The position numbers and the translations under genes are program-made. From Crassaminicella indica (lineage in GTDB: Bacteria > Bacillota > Clostridia > Peptostreptococcales > Thermotaleaceae): 64,000 nucleotides of DNA. The stretch's first letter is position 1. Each line of letters begins with the position of its first letter. The notes under the pieces were generated by a model. The model had not been told where the DNA came from and ran no database searches. It was given only the letters and a program-made list of their open reading frames with translations. The stretch is from contig NZ_CP078093.1 of the NCBI RefSeq assembly GCF_019203185.1, positions 1,523,058 through 1,587,057 on the forward strand, written 5' to 3'. Below, piece by piece: positions 45,469 through 54,171 of the stretch.

Positions 45469-46420
45469 AAATTTTTATGATGATTTTGAAGAAATAGTAA
45501 GAGAAATAAAAAAGCAGATTATAGGACAGGACGAGATTATTAGGAAAGTTCTTATAGGGATTATTGCGGGAGGAAATATATTGATGGAGGGAACACCGGG
45601 GCTTGGGAAAACAGTGCTGGTTAAGACGTTTTCAAAGGTATTAGATCTACCATTTTCAAGAATTCAATTTACTCCTGATTTGATGCCAGCGGATATAACA
45701 GGAACAGAACTAGTAAAGCAGAATCAAGATGGAATTAGTTTTCATTTTGAAAAAGGACCTATTTTTAGCTCTTTAATTTTAGCAGATGAAATTAACAGGG
45801 CTACTCCAAAGACTCAGAGTGCTCTTTTAGAAGCTATGCAAGAAAAAACTGTAACTATTGGAAAAACTACCTATAAGCTAGATGAGCCTTTTTTTGTTTT
45901 GGCAACAGAAAATCCTTTGGAAATGGAAGGCACTTATTCTTTGCCAGAAGCACAATTAGACAGATTTATGTTTAAATTAAATATTGATTTACCTCAAATG
46001 GAAGATTTGTTTAAAATTATTGATTTAACAGTAGAGAAAGAAAATGAGCCAAATATTCAAAAGCGTGCAACAAAAGAAAAAATACTAGCAATGAAAAAAG
46101 CGGCTATGAAAGTACCTGTAGCGGCAAAGGTAAAGGAAAAGGTAATAAAAATTATGATTAGTACTCATCCAGATAGAAGCGAACTGCAAATTGTAAAGGA
46201 TTATGTAAAATGTGGTGCAAGTCCTAGAGGGGTGCAGTCTATTATTGCTGCTTCTAAGGTGAGAGCATTATCAGAAGGAAGATTTCATGTAGCATTAGAA
46301 GATATCTATGATTTAGCAATTCCTTGTCTAAGACATAGAATCTTTTTAAACTTTAAAGCTATGGCAGATAAGGTAGATACGGATTGGATTATCAAGGAAA
46401 TATTAAAGAAGGTGAAATAG
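45449..46420 (+). CDS. MoxR-family AAA+ ATPase
   Basis: 323 aa. Walker A GTPGLGKT at residues 48-55, Walker B LILADE at about 109-114, then INRATPKTQSALLEAMQEKT, FVLATENPLEMEGTYSLPEA and the lid domain (GASPRGVQSIIAASK). MoxR proteins are chaperone-like ATPases that work with von Willebrand A proteins, sometimes to insert cofactors or mature complexes. ATG 45449 follows GGAGGACTGGAAA. It is followed 2 nt later by DUF58 and then two VWA genes, the classic set. Confidence 0.93.
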   Translation: MEESMIRNFYDDFEEIVREIKKQIIGQDEIIRKVLIGIIAGGNILMEGTPGLGKTVLVKTFSKVLDLPFSRIQFTPDLMPADITGTELVKQNQDGISFHFEKGPIFSSLILADEINRATPKTQSALLEAMQEKTVTIGKTTYKLDEPFFVLATENPLEMEGTYSLPEAQLDRFMFKLNIDLPQMEDLFKIIDLTVEKENEPNIQKRATKEKILAMKKAAMKVPVAAKVKEKVIKIMISTHPDRSELQIVKDYVKCGASPRGVQSIIAASKVRALSEGRFHVALEDIYDLAIPCLRHRIFLNFKAMADKVDTDWIIKEILKKVK

Positions 46421-46421
46421 C

Positions 46422-47261
46422 TTGGATGCTTTTTTAAAAGAAATAGAAAAATTAAATATTTTACCTAGAAAAAGATTAATTAAAGGTGGAAAAGGGAACT
46501 ACAAGGGTCAAGGCTTTGGCAATTCATTAGATTTTTATGGTCATAGAGAATATGCTGTGGGAGATGATGTTCGGAAAATAGACTGGAAAGCTTATAGTAG
46601 AACAAAAAAATTTTATATAAAAGAATTTACAGAAGAGCGTCAGATGCATGTAAATATTATATTAGATTATAGTGCTTCTATGGACTTTGGTATTCCAAAT
46701 AAGTGGGAAGTAGCTAAAAAATTTGCATTAGGGATGAGCTATTTAACGTTAAAGCAAAATGATTATTTAAGCTTTTATATTTTAAATGATGAGATGAAAA
46801 GCATTCAAAAAAATGTAAAGGGCAAGGAGTATCTTTATGAATTATTGAAAACGATTTCTCAAAGCAAGGCTAAAGGGAGTACCGATTTTCAATGTATTTC
46901 TAATGTTGATTTTTTCATGTCTGGAATTACCTTTATAATTTCTGATTGCTTTGGAGAAGGACTAGAACAAGCACTTAATATTTTATGTGTAGGAGGGCAA
47001 GAGGTTGTTTTAATCCATGTGCTGTCACCAGATGAACTAAATCCTTCTTATGAAGACGAATTAAAGCTTGTCGATATGGAAACAGGAGCTATAAGAAGAA
47101 TTCAGTTTAATGATAAAGTTAGAGAAATATATATAAAAAAAATGAAAGCATTTATTGAATCGTGCAAAAATATCTGCATTTCAAGGAAAGTAAGCTATGT
47201 ACTTGCTCCAACGGATCAGAATCCAGCTAGAATGATGGCTAAATTGTTAGGAGGTTTTTAA
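46422..47261 (+). CDS. DUF58 domain protein
   Basis: 279 aa, soluble. GGKGNYKGQGFGNSLDFYGH and REYAVGDDVRKIDWKAYSRT are the hallmark motifs of DUF58, the usual VWA-like partner of MoxR. The inner NIILDYSASMDFG has D-x-S-x-S, so a metal site (MIDAS) is likely. TTG 46422 with AAGGTG upstream is the only in-frame start close to the stop of moxR. The next gene follows directly. Confidence 0.92.
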   Translation: MDAFLKEIEKLNILPRKRLIKGGKGNYKGQGFGNSLDFYGHREYAVGDDVRKIDWKAYSRTKKFYIKEFTEERQMHVNIILDYSASMDFGIPNKWEVAKKFALGMSYLTLKQNDYLSFYILNDEMKSIQKNVKGKEYLYELLKTISQSKAKGSTDFQCISNVDFFMSGITFIISDCFGEGLEQALNILCVGGQEVVLIHVLSPDELNPSYEDELKLVDMETGAIRRIQFNDKVREIYIKKMKAFIESCKNICISRKVSYVLAPTDQNPARMMAKLLGGF

Positions 47262-48797
47262 ATGAAGCTTTTAAATCCATTGGGGCTACTCCTCGGTTTA
47301 TTATTGGGGATTATTATTCTTCTTTACTTTAAGAAAAAGCAAATTGTAGAAAGAAAAATTTCTAATATTGATATTTGGGATGAAGTAATTAAGGAAGTTG
47401 AAGGAGTAAAGTCAAGAAAAATAAATAAATATCTTCTTTTAATATTGCAGTTGATTGTAGGAGGATGTATTGTACTTGCATTTTCAAAGCCTGTATGGCT
47501 ACAAGCTTTTAAAGGTGAGGAAATTACCTTTGCTATGGATTGTTCTATTACTATGAAGTCATTAGAAAAAGGAAAAACTCATTTCCAAATGGCAAAGGAA
47601 AGAATAGAAAATTGTATTGAAAGCTTAGATAAAAATAAAAGAATTAATTTAGTTTTATGTAACAATAAAAGTACTATTTACTTAAAAGCTGCAAAAAAAG
47701 AAGAAGCGAAAAAAGCGCTTGAAAAGCTATCTTGTAGCAATGAAGCCCTAAATATAGATAATATGCAGGAGATATTAAAAAGCTTATCAGGAGAAAAAAT
47801 TATTGTAACAGATAAAGAGCTACATTTGAATAGTAAGATGCTTAAGATAGGAAAAGAATTTGATAATGTTGGGATTATTAATGCAAGCTATGATTACTAT
47901 ACAGATACTTTATTGTGCAGAATCAAAAATTATGGAAAAAGTGAAAAAAATATTATATTAGGACTTTATGATAATAAAAAGAGAGATTTGCAGAGTATAC
48001 ATGTGGGTGCAAAGGAGGAAATTGATGTAAGCTTTCAAGGGCTTAAAGGTTCTAAGCTATGGACGTTAAAAATAAAAAATAAGGATATGCTGTTAGAGGA
48101 TAATACTTTTACAATTCCTTTAGGGGAAGCATATAAAAAACAAGTTTTATTGATTGGAGAAAACTCATTTTTAGAAAAAGCTCTTTTTAGTATTCCAAGT
48201 ATTTGCGTTGAAAAACAAAAAATAGAAGAGCCTATAAAAAAAGATTATGATTTGTATATTGTAGGAACAGAAGAATATGCAAAAGAATTGCCATCGGATG
48301 CAAATATTTGGTTTTTATATCCTAAACCAGAAGAGATAGAGGGAAAGCTTAAGGTAGCAGCGATGGTGAAAGCAATAGATAGTCATTTTTCAAAAGATTT
48401 GGATATGACGAAAGTATATACACGTCCAATTCCTTATTTAAAAGAGAAAGAGGGATATGTTACAATCCTTCAAGCAGATGGAAAACCTATTATGATTTGT
48501 GGAAAGGAAAATAATCAAAAGAAAATTTATGAAAGCATAGATTTTTATAAAACAAACTTGGCAATGACGATAGATTTTCCAATACTTGTTGATAATGTGA
48601 TAGATTGGTTTTTTGATGGGTGTAAAATAAATGCTCCGAATAATCCTCCTGCAAAGCTTGTAGTAGGAAATATAAAGCATATGGGGAAAGCGAAAGAAAA
48701 TGCAGAAATTTTAGAAATAGATTTTACTAACATTTTAATAGTAGTTGCACTTCTTTTCATGGTTTTTGAATGGGAGGTGTATAAACGTGCAGTTTAA
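47262..48797 (+). CDS. BatA-like membrane protein with degenerate VWA domain
   Basis: 511 aa. N-terminal aerotolerance-type part with two membrane helices (LLNPLGLLLGLLLGIIILLY and INKYLLLILQLIVGGCIVLA), a VWA-like domain at about 85-200, a beta-rich middle, and one C-terminal helix (NILIVVALLFMVFEWEVY). The metal site reads AMDCSITMKS: D-x-S-x-T instead of D-x-S-x-S. It overlaps the next gene by 11 nt. Presumed membrane partner of the MoxR ATPase. Confidence 0.85.
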   Translation: MKLLNPLGLLLGLLLGIIILLYFKKKQIVERKISNIDIWDEVIKEVEGVKSRKINKYLLLILQLIVGGCIVLAFSKPVWLQAFKGEEITFAMDCSITMKSLEKGKTHFQMAKERIENCIESLDKNKRINLVLCNNKSTIYLKAAKKEEAKKALEKLSCSNEALNIDNMQEILKSLSGEKIIVTDKELHLNSKMLKIGKEFDNVGIINASYDYYTDTLLCRIKNYGKSEKNIILGLYDNKKRDLQSIHVGAKEEIDVSFQGLKGSKLWTLKIKNKDMLLEDNTFTIPLGEAYKKQVLLIGENSFLEKALFSIPSICVEKQKIEEPIKKDYDLYIVGTEEYAKELPSDANIWFLYPKPEEIEGKLKVAAMVKAIDSHFSKDLDMTKVYTRPIPYLKEKEGYVTILQADGKPIMICGKENNQKKIYESIDFYKTNLAMTIDFPILVDNVIDWFFDGCKINAPNNPPAKLVVGNIKHMGKAKENAEILEIDFTNILIVVALLFMVFEWEVYKRAV

Positions 48798-51306
48798 TGG
48801 AGCATTAGATATAAAATATATAATTTTTTTTGTTGGTATTTTTATTTATTATTTTATACAAGCATTTAAATTTTATAAGAATTTTTCTAAAAAGAAGTTT
48901 TGGGTTTGGGTGTCTTTAAGATTTATAGCAGTAATATGTTTAATACTTGTTATTATAGATGTTCAAGTAATTTATACAAATCAAGATACAACTACTTTAT
49001 TTGTGGTAGACAGATCACTAAGTGTAGAGCATGAAAAAAATCATATAGAAGAATATATAAATAAACAGATTAAAGAGAAGAAGTCAAAAGACAGCTTTGG
49101 TGTTATTACCTTTGGAAAAGAGCCTATGATTGAAAAGATTATTACAAAAGCTTCAGAAGTTGTTAGGCTTGAAACAAAGGTAGATGGTGATTTTACAAAT
49201 ATAGAAAAAGCTTTAGCTTTTGCGACGGAATATTTCCCGGAAAGTAAAAATAAAAGATTAATTCTTTTTACTGATGGCAATGAAAATATGGGAAAAGTAG
49301 AAAATATTTTAGAAAGCATGAAAGCAAAAAATGTAAATATTTGTATATATCCGTTGGAGGGGAAGGATCAAAGCGATGTGCAGTTAACAGCATTGAAGCT
49401 CCCTCAAAATATTCATAATGGTGAGAGGGTACCTTTGACGGTTATATTAGATGCAAATATACAGGCAGAAGGAACACTTTATGTTTTTCAAAATGATAAT
49501 AAAATTTTAGAAAAAAGAATAAAGGTTCATAGAGGAAATAATATTTTTACATTTCAAGCTCTTATAAATAAAGAGGGAAATACAGCTTTTAGAGGGGAAA
49601 TTCAATTTGAAAATGATTTGAACTATAAGAACAATGCGATTACAACTACAGTTATGGGAAAAGCAAAGCCAAAGGTATTGATCGTAGGAAAAAAAGAAGA
49701 TACAAAGAATTTAGATAATATATTAACGAGTTTAAATATTTATCATCAAAATTATTCTCCCAAAGAAGTAGTTGACACAGTAGAATTTCTATCAAGCTTT
49801 GATGCTTTTTGTTTAGTAAATGTTTCTCATAAAGATATATCAAAAAATTTTGAAAAGAATTTAGATACTTGTGTAAAAGATCAGGGAAAGGGACTTTTTG
49901 TAATAGGGGGAGAAAAGACATTTGCTTTAGGAGAATATAAGGATACAACTCTTGAAGAAATCCTCCCTGTATCCTGCAGAATGAAAGGAAATAAAAAACA
50001 GCCTAATACAGGATTAGTTCTTGTTATTGATGCATCAGGGAGTATGGATGATGAGAGTTACGGAGTCAAAAAGATTGAAATGGCAAAGGAAGCTGCAATG
50101 AGATCTATAGAAATTTTGGAATCAGATGATTATGCAGGGGTTCTAGCCTTTTCTGATAAAGTAGAGTGGGTGGTTCCGTTTCAAAGAGTAACAAATAAGG
50201 AAAAAATGAATGAAGAAATAGGAAAGCTTGCTTCAAAGGGAGGGACACTTATAAAACCTGCATTGAATAAAAGCTTAGAAAAATTAATCAATGTAGATAC
50301 AAAGGTAAAGCATATTATTTTACTTACAGATGGACAAGGAGAAAAGAAAGGGTATGAAGCTTTATTAAATACTTTGAAAGAAGAAAAAATAACTGTTTCT
50401 ACTGTAGCATTTGGAAAAGATGCGGATACGGATTTATTAAAAAGCTTAAGTAAAAGTACAGATGGAAGATATTATTTTGCCAAAGATTTTTATAGTATCC
50501 CTAAAATTTTTGCAAGAGAGACATATTTGGCTACAAAAAAATACCTTAATCAATCAATATTCGAACCTAAAATTGTAAATAAAGAAGATTTTTTTCATTG
50601 GAATACGGTTCCAAAATTAAGAGGATATATTGGAACAGGAATAAAAACAAATGCAAAGCTTATTTTAAAAAGTGATAAAGACGATCCCATTCTTGCTTCT
50701 TGGCAATATGGACTTGGTAATGTAGTAGTATTTACTTCTGACATAAGTGGAAATTGGAGTCATGATTGGATAAAGTGGAGAGGCTTTCAAAGGTTTTTAG
50801 GAAATATAATTAATTATTGCTTATCCTCTTATGATGGAGATGATATGAATGTGCAGATAGTCAAAAAAGGAGCAAATTTAGATTTATATGTAGATACAGG
50901 AGTGAAGGATTCAGCTCAGATGGTTGAGGTAGTGCTACAAGGACCAGATAATATAAATAAAAAAATTTTATTGAATCAAACTATGGTAGGAAAATTCAAA
51001 GGAGAAGAGCTTCTGGAGGAAAAAGGAACATATATTCTAAATTTTAGATTGAAAAAGGACGGGAAAATATTGAAGAAAACAACAAGAATGGTACATCTTG
51101 ATTATTCTCCAGAGTATGCACTAGGTAACATAGGAAGATTAGATGATTTTTATTTTGAAATAGGTGGAGAAATTTTAGATAAAAATACAAATGTTTTTGA
51201 GTTACCTATTAAAAATAAAAACAGATCCAATATACCTTTAGCTTTTATTTTATTACCCTTAGCTCTAATAGCTTTTATTGGTGATATATGGATAAGAAAA
51301 AGATAA
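48787..51306 (+). CDS. Large membrane protein with two VWA domains and a glutamine-amidotransferase-like domain
   Basis: 840 aa. Two N-terminal membrane helices; a first VWA domain with LFVVDRSLSVEHEK; a beta-rich segment; a GATase-like section with GLFVIGGEKTFALGEYK; a second VWA domain with LVLVIDASGSMDDESYG and ILLTDGQGEKKG; and a C-terminal helix. Both metal sites have D-x-S-x-S. GTG 48787 follows GGGAGGTG and overlaps the upstream gene. The next gene, at 51341, is 34 nt away with no terminator, so the riboswitch-driven transcript probably continues. Confidence 0.9.
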   Translation: MQFNGALDIKYIIFFVGIFIYYFIQAFKFYKNFSKKKFWVWVSLRFIAVICLILVIIDVQVIYTNQDTTTLFVVDRSLSVEHEKNHIEEYINKQIKEKKSKDSFGVITFGKEPMIEKIITKASEVVRLETKVDGDFTNIEKALAFATEYFPESKNKRLILFTDGNENMGKVENILESMKAKNVNICIYPLEGKDQSDVQLTALKLPQNIHNGERVPLTVILDANIQAEGTLYVFQNDNKILEKRIKVHRGNNIFTFQALINKEGNTAFRGEIQFENDLNYKNNAITTTVMGKAKPKVLIVGKKEDTKNLDNILTSLNIYHQNYSPKEVVDTVEFLSSFDAFCLVNVSHKDISKNFEKNLDTCVKDQGKGLFVIGGEKTFALGEYKDTTLEEILPVSCRMKGNKKQPNTGLVLVIDASGSMDDESYGVKKIEMAKEAAMRSIEILESDDYAGVLAFSDKVEWVVPFQRVTNKEKMNEEIGKLASKGGTLIKPALNKSLEKLINVDTKVKHIILLTDGQGEKKGYEALLNTLKEEKITVSTVAFGKDADTDLLKSLSKSTDGRYYFAKDFYSIPKIFARETYLATKKYLNQSIFEPKIVNKEDFFHWNTVPKLRGYIGTGIKTNAKLILKSDKDDPILASWQYGLGNVVVFTSDISGNWSHDWIKWRGFQRFLGNIINYCLSSYDGDDMNVQIVKKGANLDLYVDTGVKDSAQMVEVVLQGPDNINKKILLNQTMVGKFKGEELLEEKGTYILNFRLKKDGKILKKTTRMVHLDYSPEYALGNIGRLDDFYFEIGGEILDKNTNVFELPIKNKNRSNIPLAFILLPLALIAFIGDIWIRKR

Positions 51307-51340
51307 ATATTTTAAATATAAATAAAAAGAGGTGTTTTAA

Positions 51341-52828
51341 ATGAAAAAAAGTAGTTCAAATTGTTTAGTATTTGTATTAAGCTTTTTTATGATTTGCAAC
51401 TTATTATTTGTAAATGCTTATGCTACTGATTCTAAAATTTCAAGAGAAGATGTAAAAAGGGCAGCACAAAAGACGATCAATTACTACCATGATACATATA
51501 GAGATAAGGAGTATGCTGGAATACTTGATTGGCCAGCATTAGGATTATTTGGCTTTGGTGAAGATGTAAGTGGACCTAAGTGGACTGTGAATGGCAAGAA
51601 TGGAGCTTATTGGAGAGAGGAAGAGGTTAAACAAGGAATAGGACTTTGGAAAACAAAAAATACAGATTACCAAAGAACAATAATAGGGGTATGTGCTGCA
51701 GGAAAAGACCCTAGAAACTTTGGAGGGAAAAATCTAGTAGAAATTGAAAAAAGTACAATGCTCCCAAGTGGACATTTTGCAGATAGTGTGGCGGATAATG
51801 ATACTGGAGAACCTGTAGGAGAAGATTTAGTAAATGCCCATATTTTTGGTATAATCTCTCTTCACTGTGCAGGAGAGCCTATTCCAAATAGGGATAAATG
51901 TTTATATTGGCTTGAAGATAAACAAAATTTAGATGGAGGATTTACATTTGATGTAAAATATTTTGATGATCCAGATGATTATAAATTAGTTGAATCAGAT
52001 GTAGATATGACAGCAGCAGCTTTGATGGCTTTTGCTATATTGGGGGAAGATGAATCAAATCCTCATGTGAAAAAAGCGTTAGATTTTCTTCATAGCAAAC
52101 AACTTGAGAATGGAGGCTTTGAGTCTTGGGGAACTGTAAATCCTGAAAGCTGTGCATGGGTTATTCAAGCTTTGACTCTTTTAGGACAAGATCCTATGGG
52201 ACCTGAGTGGACTACAAAATCAGGAGACAACCCTGTTAGTGCCATGCTCAAGTTTCAATTAGAAAATGGAGGATTTACACATGTATTAGACGAAGAAGAT
52301 ATGCTCCCTATATATGATAGTGGAATTTCTACTTATGAAGCATTGTATGGTATGGCAGATGCTTACAACAAAAAGTCTACATATGATATGCTTTTTGAAA
52401 AATATAGACCAGTTGCTGAAAAATATTTATTTTCTGATTTAAAGCAGGGAGATTTTGCTTTTAGAGAAATTATGGATTTGGTTTATGATTATGTAATTCC
52501 TGTAGCTGAAGATGGAGCATTTAAACCTAATGAACCTGTAAAAAAAGATGATCTTTCTAAGTGGCTGAAAAAAGCTTTTGATTTAAAAAAGGATATAAAT
52601 ATAGAGAAGGATAATATTACAGGGGAGGAATTTATAGGAATACTTGTGAAAGCTTTGGGATTAGAAGAGAAAACTAAAAAACATGGGATTTTACAGATAG
52701 CAAAGGAAAAAGGATGGCTTTATCCAGAATTTGATGCTCAAAAGACAGTTAATAGAGCACAATGTGCTTGGACTTTAGCACAAGTAAAAAAAGAAATAAA
52801 CAAAGGATATCAATTTATTGCAAAATAA
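51341..52828 (+). CDS. Secreted alpha/alpha-toroid protein with SLH-like C-terminal repeats
   Basis: 495 aa. Signal peptide at residues 1-29 (FVNAYATDSKIS). Residues about 35-360 carry repeated prenyltransferase/terpene-cyclase-like motifs (NLDGGFTFDVKYF, LENGGFESWGTVNPESCAWV, LENGGFTHVL), an alpha6/alpha6 barrel. The last 130 residues have SLH-like repeats (FREIMDLVYDYVIPVAEDGA, VNRAQCAWTLAQVKK). The same barrel is the N-terminal domain of intrinsic factor and transcobalamin. It ends the riboswitch-led gene series whose first member has the matching beta domain. I infer a surface-held half of a corrinoid binder. Confidence 0.85.
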   Translation: MKKSSSNCLVFVLSFFMICNLLFVNAYATDSKISREDVKRAAQKTINYYHDTYRDKEYAGILDWPALGLFGFGEDVSGPKWTVNGKNGAYWREEEVKQGIGLWKTKNTDYQRTIIGVCAAGKDPRNFGGKNLVEIEKSTMLPSGHFADSVADNDTGEPVGEDLVNAHIFGIISLHCAGEPIPNRDKCLYWLEDKQNLDGGFTFDVKYFDDPDDYKLVESDVDMTAAALMAFAILGEDESNPHVKKALDFLHSKQLENGGFESWGTVNPESCAWVIQALTLLGQDPMGPEWTTKSGDNPVSAMLKFQLENGGFTHVLDEEDMLPIYDSGISTYEALYGMADAYNKKSTYDMLFEKYRPVAEKYLFSDLKQGDFAFREIMDLVYDYVIPVAEDGAFKPNEPVKKDDLSKWLKKAFDLKKDINIEKDNITGEEFIGILVKALGLEEKTKKHGILQIAKEKGWLYPEFDAQKTVNRAQCAWTLAQVKKEINKGYQFIAK

Positions 52829-52846
52829 AGAATAATACGATATGAG

Positions 52847-52888
52847 TTTACAAAAGTTATCAAAGTCATTCATTTATCTATATATATG
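52847..52888 (+). repeat. Dispersed intergenic repeat, diverged copy 3
   Basis: TTTACAAAAGTTATCAAAGT then CATTCATTTATCTATATATA; three or four differences from copies at 41 and 29349 over about 40 nt. It lies right after the toroid-SLH gene. The rest of the element is not visible. Confidence 0.65.
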
Positions 52889-52950
52889 AAGTGATGAAAA
52901 TTTTATCGAATCTTGTAAAGTGATTGTGAAATAAAATAGTTAGCAAAATA

Positions 52951-52979
52951 TTGACAATATATGTAAAACAATATAGAAT
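52951..52979 (+). promoter_or_regulatory. Promoter of the second surface-protein unit
   Basis: TTGACA (52951-52956), 17 nt, TAGAAT (52974-52979). It would give a leader of about 300 nt before the gene at 53287, with an internal terminator at 53141-53170. Confidence 0.7.
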
Positions 52980-53140
52980 TTAGAAGTATAGGGTAATATT
53001 TAATATTATTTCATAAATATTTTTGGAAATTAAATATATAGCTTTTGTTTGAAATAAGAAAATATTTGTGTAAATCAAAAGGAAAAAAATTAATTAAATT
53101 GATATGTATAAATTAAGTTAGAGCTGACTAGAAAACTAGA

Positions 53141-53170
53141 GGCACTACCTATTATTGGTGGTGTCTTTTT
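53141..53170 (+). terminator. Leader terminator/attenuator before the DUF4430-Big2 gene
   Basis: GGCACTACC and GGTGGTGTC form a 9-bp stem (two G-T pairs) around TATTATT, followed by TTTTTGTTTTTG. A small CTAG-AAAA-CTAG hairpin lies just upstream. Since a strong promoter precedes it and the next gene is 116 nt downstream, it probably attenuates that gene. I do not recognise a known riboswitch in the leader. Confidence 0.7.
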
Positions 53171-53286
53171 GTTTTTGTATGCATGATAATGTGTACAAAT
53201 AATAGAATATTGCATTTCATAATTTAAATGGTGTGTAGAGGATTGGAAAATATTTAGAGAAAACAAAAAAATAAGGAGGAATTGGG

Positions 53287-54081
53287 ATGAAAAAAGTATT
53301 TTCATTAACATTGGTATTAATGCTTGTATTAGGTGTATTTTGTGTAGGTGCTTATGCAGCAGATAGCGAGATAAATCAATTGACTTTAGATGATGGAAGC
53401 GATTTTACAGTAGTAAAAAATATTGGACAAACAGAAACAATGACAGTAAAAGGATTAACGAGTTCTTGGCAAAAGATAGATATTGTAAACAAAGCTGGAA
53501 TTACTTGGACAACTTCAAATCCAAGTGTAGCTATATTTACAGAAGGTGTTACAGTTTCAGGAAAAGACACAGTGACAGTTATAACTGTTGGAAAAGGACG
53601 TGCACAAATTAAAGCACATTTTGATGGGAAAGAAATCTACAGTAATATAGTTGTAGAAGGGAATGATACAATTTCATTAGTAGAAAATGTAAAGGTTCAA
53701 GCAGCAGGAGATACGATTACATTTGATAAAACAACACCAGTACCTCTTTATTCATTAAAGAGTGTATTTGGAGCAGGATTTAATGATGCAGATGTTTTAA
53801 AGAAAAAACCAACAGCAATGCATGCATTGTTATATGCTTTAGAATTGAAGTATGATCCTGATACTAAAGCTACATGGGACTGGGATTGGGTACGTGCAAA
53901 TGTGGAAGTTACTTCAGAAGGTTCTTTTGTAACAAAGATAGGAAGCGATAGAGGAGATTGGACAAAAGGATGGCAATATAAAATAAACAATAATTCAAAA
54001 TATGAAAAACAAGCTTCTTCTATATATGAATTAAAAGCTGGGGATATTGTAAAGTGGGAATTAGCTCCTTGGCAAAACTAA
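53287..54081 (+). CDS. Secreted Big2-like plus transcobalamin-like (DUF4430 type) protein
   Basis: 264 aa. Signal peptide at residues 1-24 (GVFCVGAYAADSEINQ). A Big2-type Ig domain at about 30-125 (ITWTTSNPSVAIFTEG, GRAQIKAHFDGKEI). A DUF4430-like beta domain at about 130-264 (TAMHALLYALELKYD, WTKGWQYKINNNSKYEKQAS, ELKAGDIVKWEL). GTG/ATG choice is clear: ATG 53287 after AAGGAGGAA. There is no SLH domain, so it is free or held by partners. A perfect palindromic terminator follows, suggesting high separate expression. Confidence 0.85.
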   Translation: MKKVFSLTLVLMLVLGVFCVGAYAADSEINQLTLDDGSDFTVVKNIGQTETMTVKGLTSSWQKIDIVNKAGITWTTSNPSVAIFTEGVTVSGKDTVTVITVGKGRAQIKAHFDGKEIYSNIVVEGNDTISLVENVKVQAAGDTITFDKTTPVPLYSLKSVFGAGFNDADVLKKKPTAMHALLYALELKYDPDTKATWDWDWVRANVEVTSEGSFVTKIGSDRGDWTKGWQYKINNNSKYEKQASSIYELKAGDIVKWELAPWQN

Positions 54082-54115
54082 ATAAAGCTTTAAAAAAACT
54101 CTAAATATTTTCCTT

Positions 54116-54145
54116 AAAAGGGATTAGCATGCTAATCCCTTTTTG
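54116..54145 (+). terminator. Perfect palindromic terminator between the DUF4430-Big2 gene and the giant PQQ gene
   Basis: AAAAGGGATTAGC and GCTAATCCCTTTT around AT form an almost loopless palindrome with a T-run. Only 27 nt separate it from the next start, leaving no room for a new promoter, so the downstream genes depend on read-through. Confidence 0.9.
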
Positions 54146-54171
54146 AAATATAAAAAAAGGGGGAAGTGAAA

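Noticed and set aside
48787-51306. Magnesium or cobalt chelatase subunit (BchD/CobT of the aerobic pathway)
   Set aside because: The protein has membrane helices, two VWA domains and a GATase-like part, unlike chelatase subunits; no large CobN/BchH subunit is in the window. Only a loose functional analogy is kept.
52847-52888. CRISPR or tandem repeat array from the recurring TTTACAAAAGTTATC motif
   Set aside because: Only single copies far apart (41, 29349, 52847) with no regular spacing; it fits a dispersed element.
53100-53170. Second cobalamin riboswitch or c-di-GMP riboswitch in the 53 kb leader
   Set aside because: None of the conserved B12 elements or c-di-GMP-I motifs is present; only hairpins and a terminator can be supported.
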